Source: Lachnospiraceae bacterium (GTDB taxonomy: Bacteria; Bacillota; Clostridia; Lachnospirales; Lachnospiraceae). Taken from it: a stretch of DNA of 13,594 nt. Within the stretch, counting starts at the first letter, position 1; each line of letters begins with the position of its first letter. Both the position numbers and the translations under genes were made by a program. The notes under the pieces were generated by a model, which did not search any database, was not told the origin of the DNA, and saw only the letters and a list, made by a program, of their open reading frames with translations. Shown in pieces: positions 12,698-13,594 of this stretch. The stretch is taken from positions 1 to 13,594 of the forward strand of contig JAAUZN010000080.1 in the NCBI GenBank assembly GCA_014804565.1, written 5' to 3'.

Positions 12698-13285
12698 ATG
12701 AAGAAGAGAAAATTGATAGCAACAGTCGGCGTCATGTTAAGTCTGGGAATGATGATGGCAGGATGCGCGGGAACAGATGAGACTTCGCAGACGGAGATAA
12801 GGGAGATGTCCCTGGAGGACATTGACGAAACGAAAGACACAGAGCCGGACGCGGAGGGGAAGATTGAAACAGAAGAGACAGAAAAGGATGCCGACAAGAC
12901 AGACGAGGTGAGACGGGATACGTCGGAGCCAGACGAGACAGACGGGGGACAGACCATAAATGTATCGCATGATATGGAGCATCTCGGCGGGAAGGTGCAG
13001 TCTCCGCAGGCGGATGGCATGATTCTGGCACAGACCACACTCATGGATGAAGACGGAATGGTTACGCTGTTGGAAGTGAAGGATGCGAAAAAAATTCAGG
13101 TGAGATTTACCGAGGACACGAAAGCGGAACACTGGATCATTCAGGGCGGCGGCGCCGGCATTGATATGAAGGAAGCCTCGCTCTCGGATCTGGAAGAGAA
13201 TATGGGCGTGGAGCTGGAAGGTTATTTTGAGGATGAAGATTTCGTAGCGACAAGGGTAATCATCGAGGAGTACGTGCAGGCTTAG
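12698..13285 (+). CDS. Secreted lipoprotein 2, paralogue of lipoprotein 1
   Basis: The protein has 195 residues from ATG 12698. An in-frame ATG at 12650 would put 16 hydrophilic residues before the signal peptide and lacks a binding site. The signal peptide MKKRKLIATVGVMLSLGMMM ends in lipobox MAGC with Cys23. Residues about 25-90 are an acidic Glu/Asp/Thr linker. The C-terminal domain (about 92-195) reads LGGKVQSPQADGMILAQTT, matching the GSVQSVGADSFVVSQTT of lipoprotein 1, and ends DLEENMGVELEGYFEDEDFVA, matching its DLQEGISVILKGHWEEDSFYA. The two are therefore diverged paralogues in one regulon. AAAGGA lies 10 bases upstream. The operator of the third gene overlaps its stop codon. The role is unknown. 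Confidence 0.8.
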   Translation: MKKRKLIATVGVMLSLGMMMAGCAGTDETSQTEIREMSLEDIDETKDTEPDAEGKIETEETEKDADKTDEVRRDTSEPDETDGGQTINVSHDMEHLGGKVQSPQADGMILAQTTLMDEDGMVTLLEVKDAKKIQVRFTEDTKAEHWIIQGGGAGIDMKEASLSDLEENMGVELEGYFEDEDFVATRVIIEEYVQA

Positions 13286-13314
13286 AGATTCGTTAGAGAA
13301 AACTTTGATAAAAT
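13282..13314 (+). promoter_or_regulatory. Lipoprotein 3 promoter with TTAGAG direct repeat
   Basis: TTAGAG (13282-13287), 5 bases, TTAGAG (13293-13298), 10 bases, then TAAAAT (13309-13314) with TG one base before it. The predicted start, near 13321, leaves only about 11 bases before the ATG, which cuts into the AAAGGG site (13317-13322). Read-through from lipoprotein 2 may therefore also matter. Confidence 0.6.
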
Positions 13315-13331
13315 GGAAAGGGTGCGATAAT

Positions 13332-13594
13332 ATGAACCGATATTTGTTTGATGATAACAAAAAAATAGCAAGGGCGCTGGCAGTTTTAGCAGCCCTTATG
13401 GTGATAGCCGGACTGCTCGGAGGCTGTGGCGGGAACGGGCCGGCAAATGCGCCGGGGACACAGGGAACGGCTTCCGGAGAAACGGATGCCTCGAATGCAG
13501 GGGAAGGAACAGAAGGCGGGGAGAACGGCGGAGCGGAAGGAAAGGGCGAAACGACGGCCATGGGACGATACATAGAATCCACCATGGATCTCTC
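13332..13594 (+). CDS. Secreted lipoprotein 3, N-terminal part
   Basis: The frame runs off the right edge after 87 complete codons. After ATG 13332 come a basic stretch, a hydrophobic helix (ALAVLAALMVIAGLL, 15-29) and lipobox LGGC with Cys32, so this is a third lipid-anchored exported protein. A Gly/Glu/Ala-rich linker (33-74) leads to TTAMGRYIESTMDLS, where a folded domain seems to begin. Such a GRYxE entry is seen in large extracytoplasmic, possibly propeller-type lipoproteins of Lachnospiraceae; this is recall, not a search. It differs from lipoproteins 1 and 2 in linker composition (Gly-rich rather than Glu-rich) but shares their promoter design. The gap to lipoprotein 2 is 46 bases with no terminator. 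Confidence 0.75.
   Translation, partial: MNRYLFDDNKKIARALAVLAALMVIAGLLGGCGGNGPANAPGTQGTASGETDASNAGEGTEGGENGGAEGKGETTAMGRYIESTMDL

Noticed and set aside
12737..13585. A 282-codon open frame on the minus strand opposite lipoproteins 2 and 3
   Set aside because: It lies antisense to two genes with signal peptides, lipoboxes and ribosome sites. Its product is low-complexity Pro/Ser/His sequence that mirrors the acidic linkers.

Overview
The window looks like chromosomal DNA from a Gram-positive anaerobe of the Clostridia, most likely Lachnospiraceae. This is inferred from strong AGGAGG-type ribosome binding sites, occasional GTG/TTG starts, lipobox lipoproteins with long acidic linkers, and the style of the ABC-F, Rpn-type nuclease and two-component proteins. 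No rRNA or tRNA gene and no CRISPR array was seen, and nothing gives a species name.

Left block (1-2782, minus strand): a housekeeping operon read leftwards, with an ABC-F translation ATPase, a PHP-domain phosphoesterase and the start of a Cof-type HAD phosphatase. Its promoter is visible at 2755-2782.

Immunity and toxin island (about 2790-5790, AT-rich): a decayed gene, an Imm32-like protein, an unrecognised small protein, more decayed coding fragments and a SUKH protein with an extra C-terminal domain stand in a row without an intact partner toxin. This is the pattern of an orphan immunity array. Between them sits a compact type I toxin-antitoxin locus: a 30-residue holin-like membrane peptide and a convergent antisense RNA, each with a good promoter. 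The island ends with an internally deleted Rpn/PD-(D/E)XK nuclease gene and a terminator.

Signalling block (5882-10971): an unrecognised 272-residue protein, then a membrane sensor kinase and OmpR-type regulator (minus strand). Divergent from these is a soluble PAS hybrid kinase with its own receiver domain.

Type III toxin-antitoxin locus (10972-11688, minus strand): a promoter, a 5' hairpin, two 51-base tandem repeats plus a partial third, an intrinsic terminator, then a ToxN/CptN/TenpN-like endoribonuclease. The two repeats differ by compensatory changes in both stems of a predicted pseudoknot.

Lipoprotein block (11732-13594, plus strand): three lipoprotein genes, the last cut by the window edge. 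Each is preceded by the same promoter design: TTAGAG, 5 bases, TTAGAG, 10 bases, then an extended -10. A one-mismatch copy with identical spacing lies in front of the OmpR-type regulator gene. The simplest reading is an autoregulated two-component system that drives the lipoproteins. This regulon and the covarying type III RNA are the two most notable observations.
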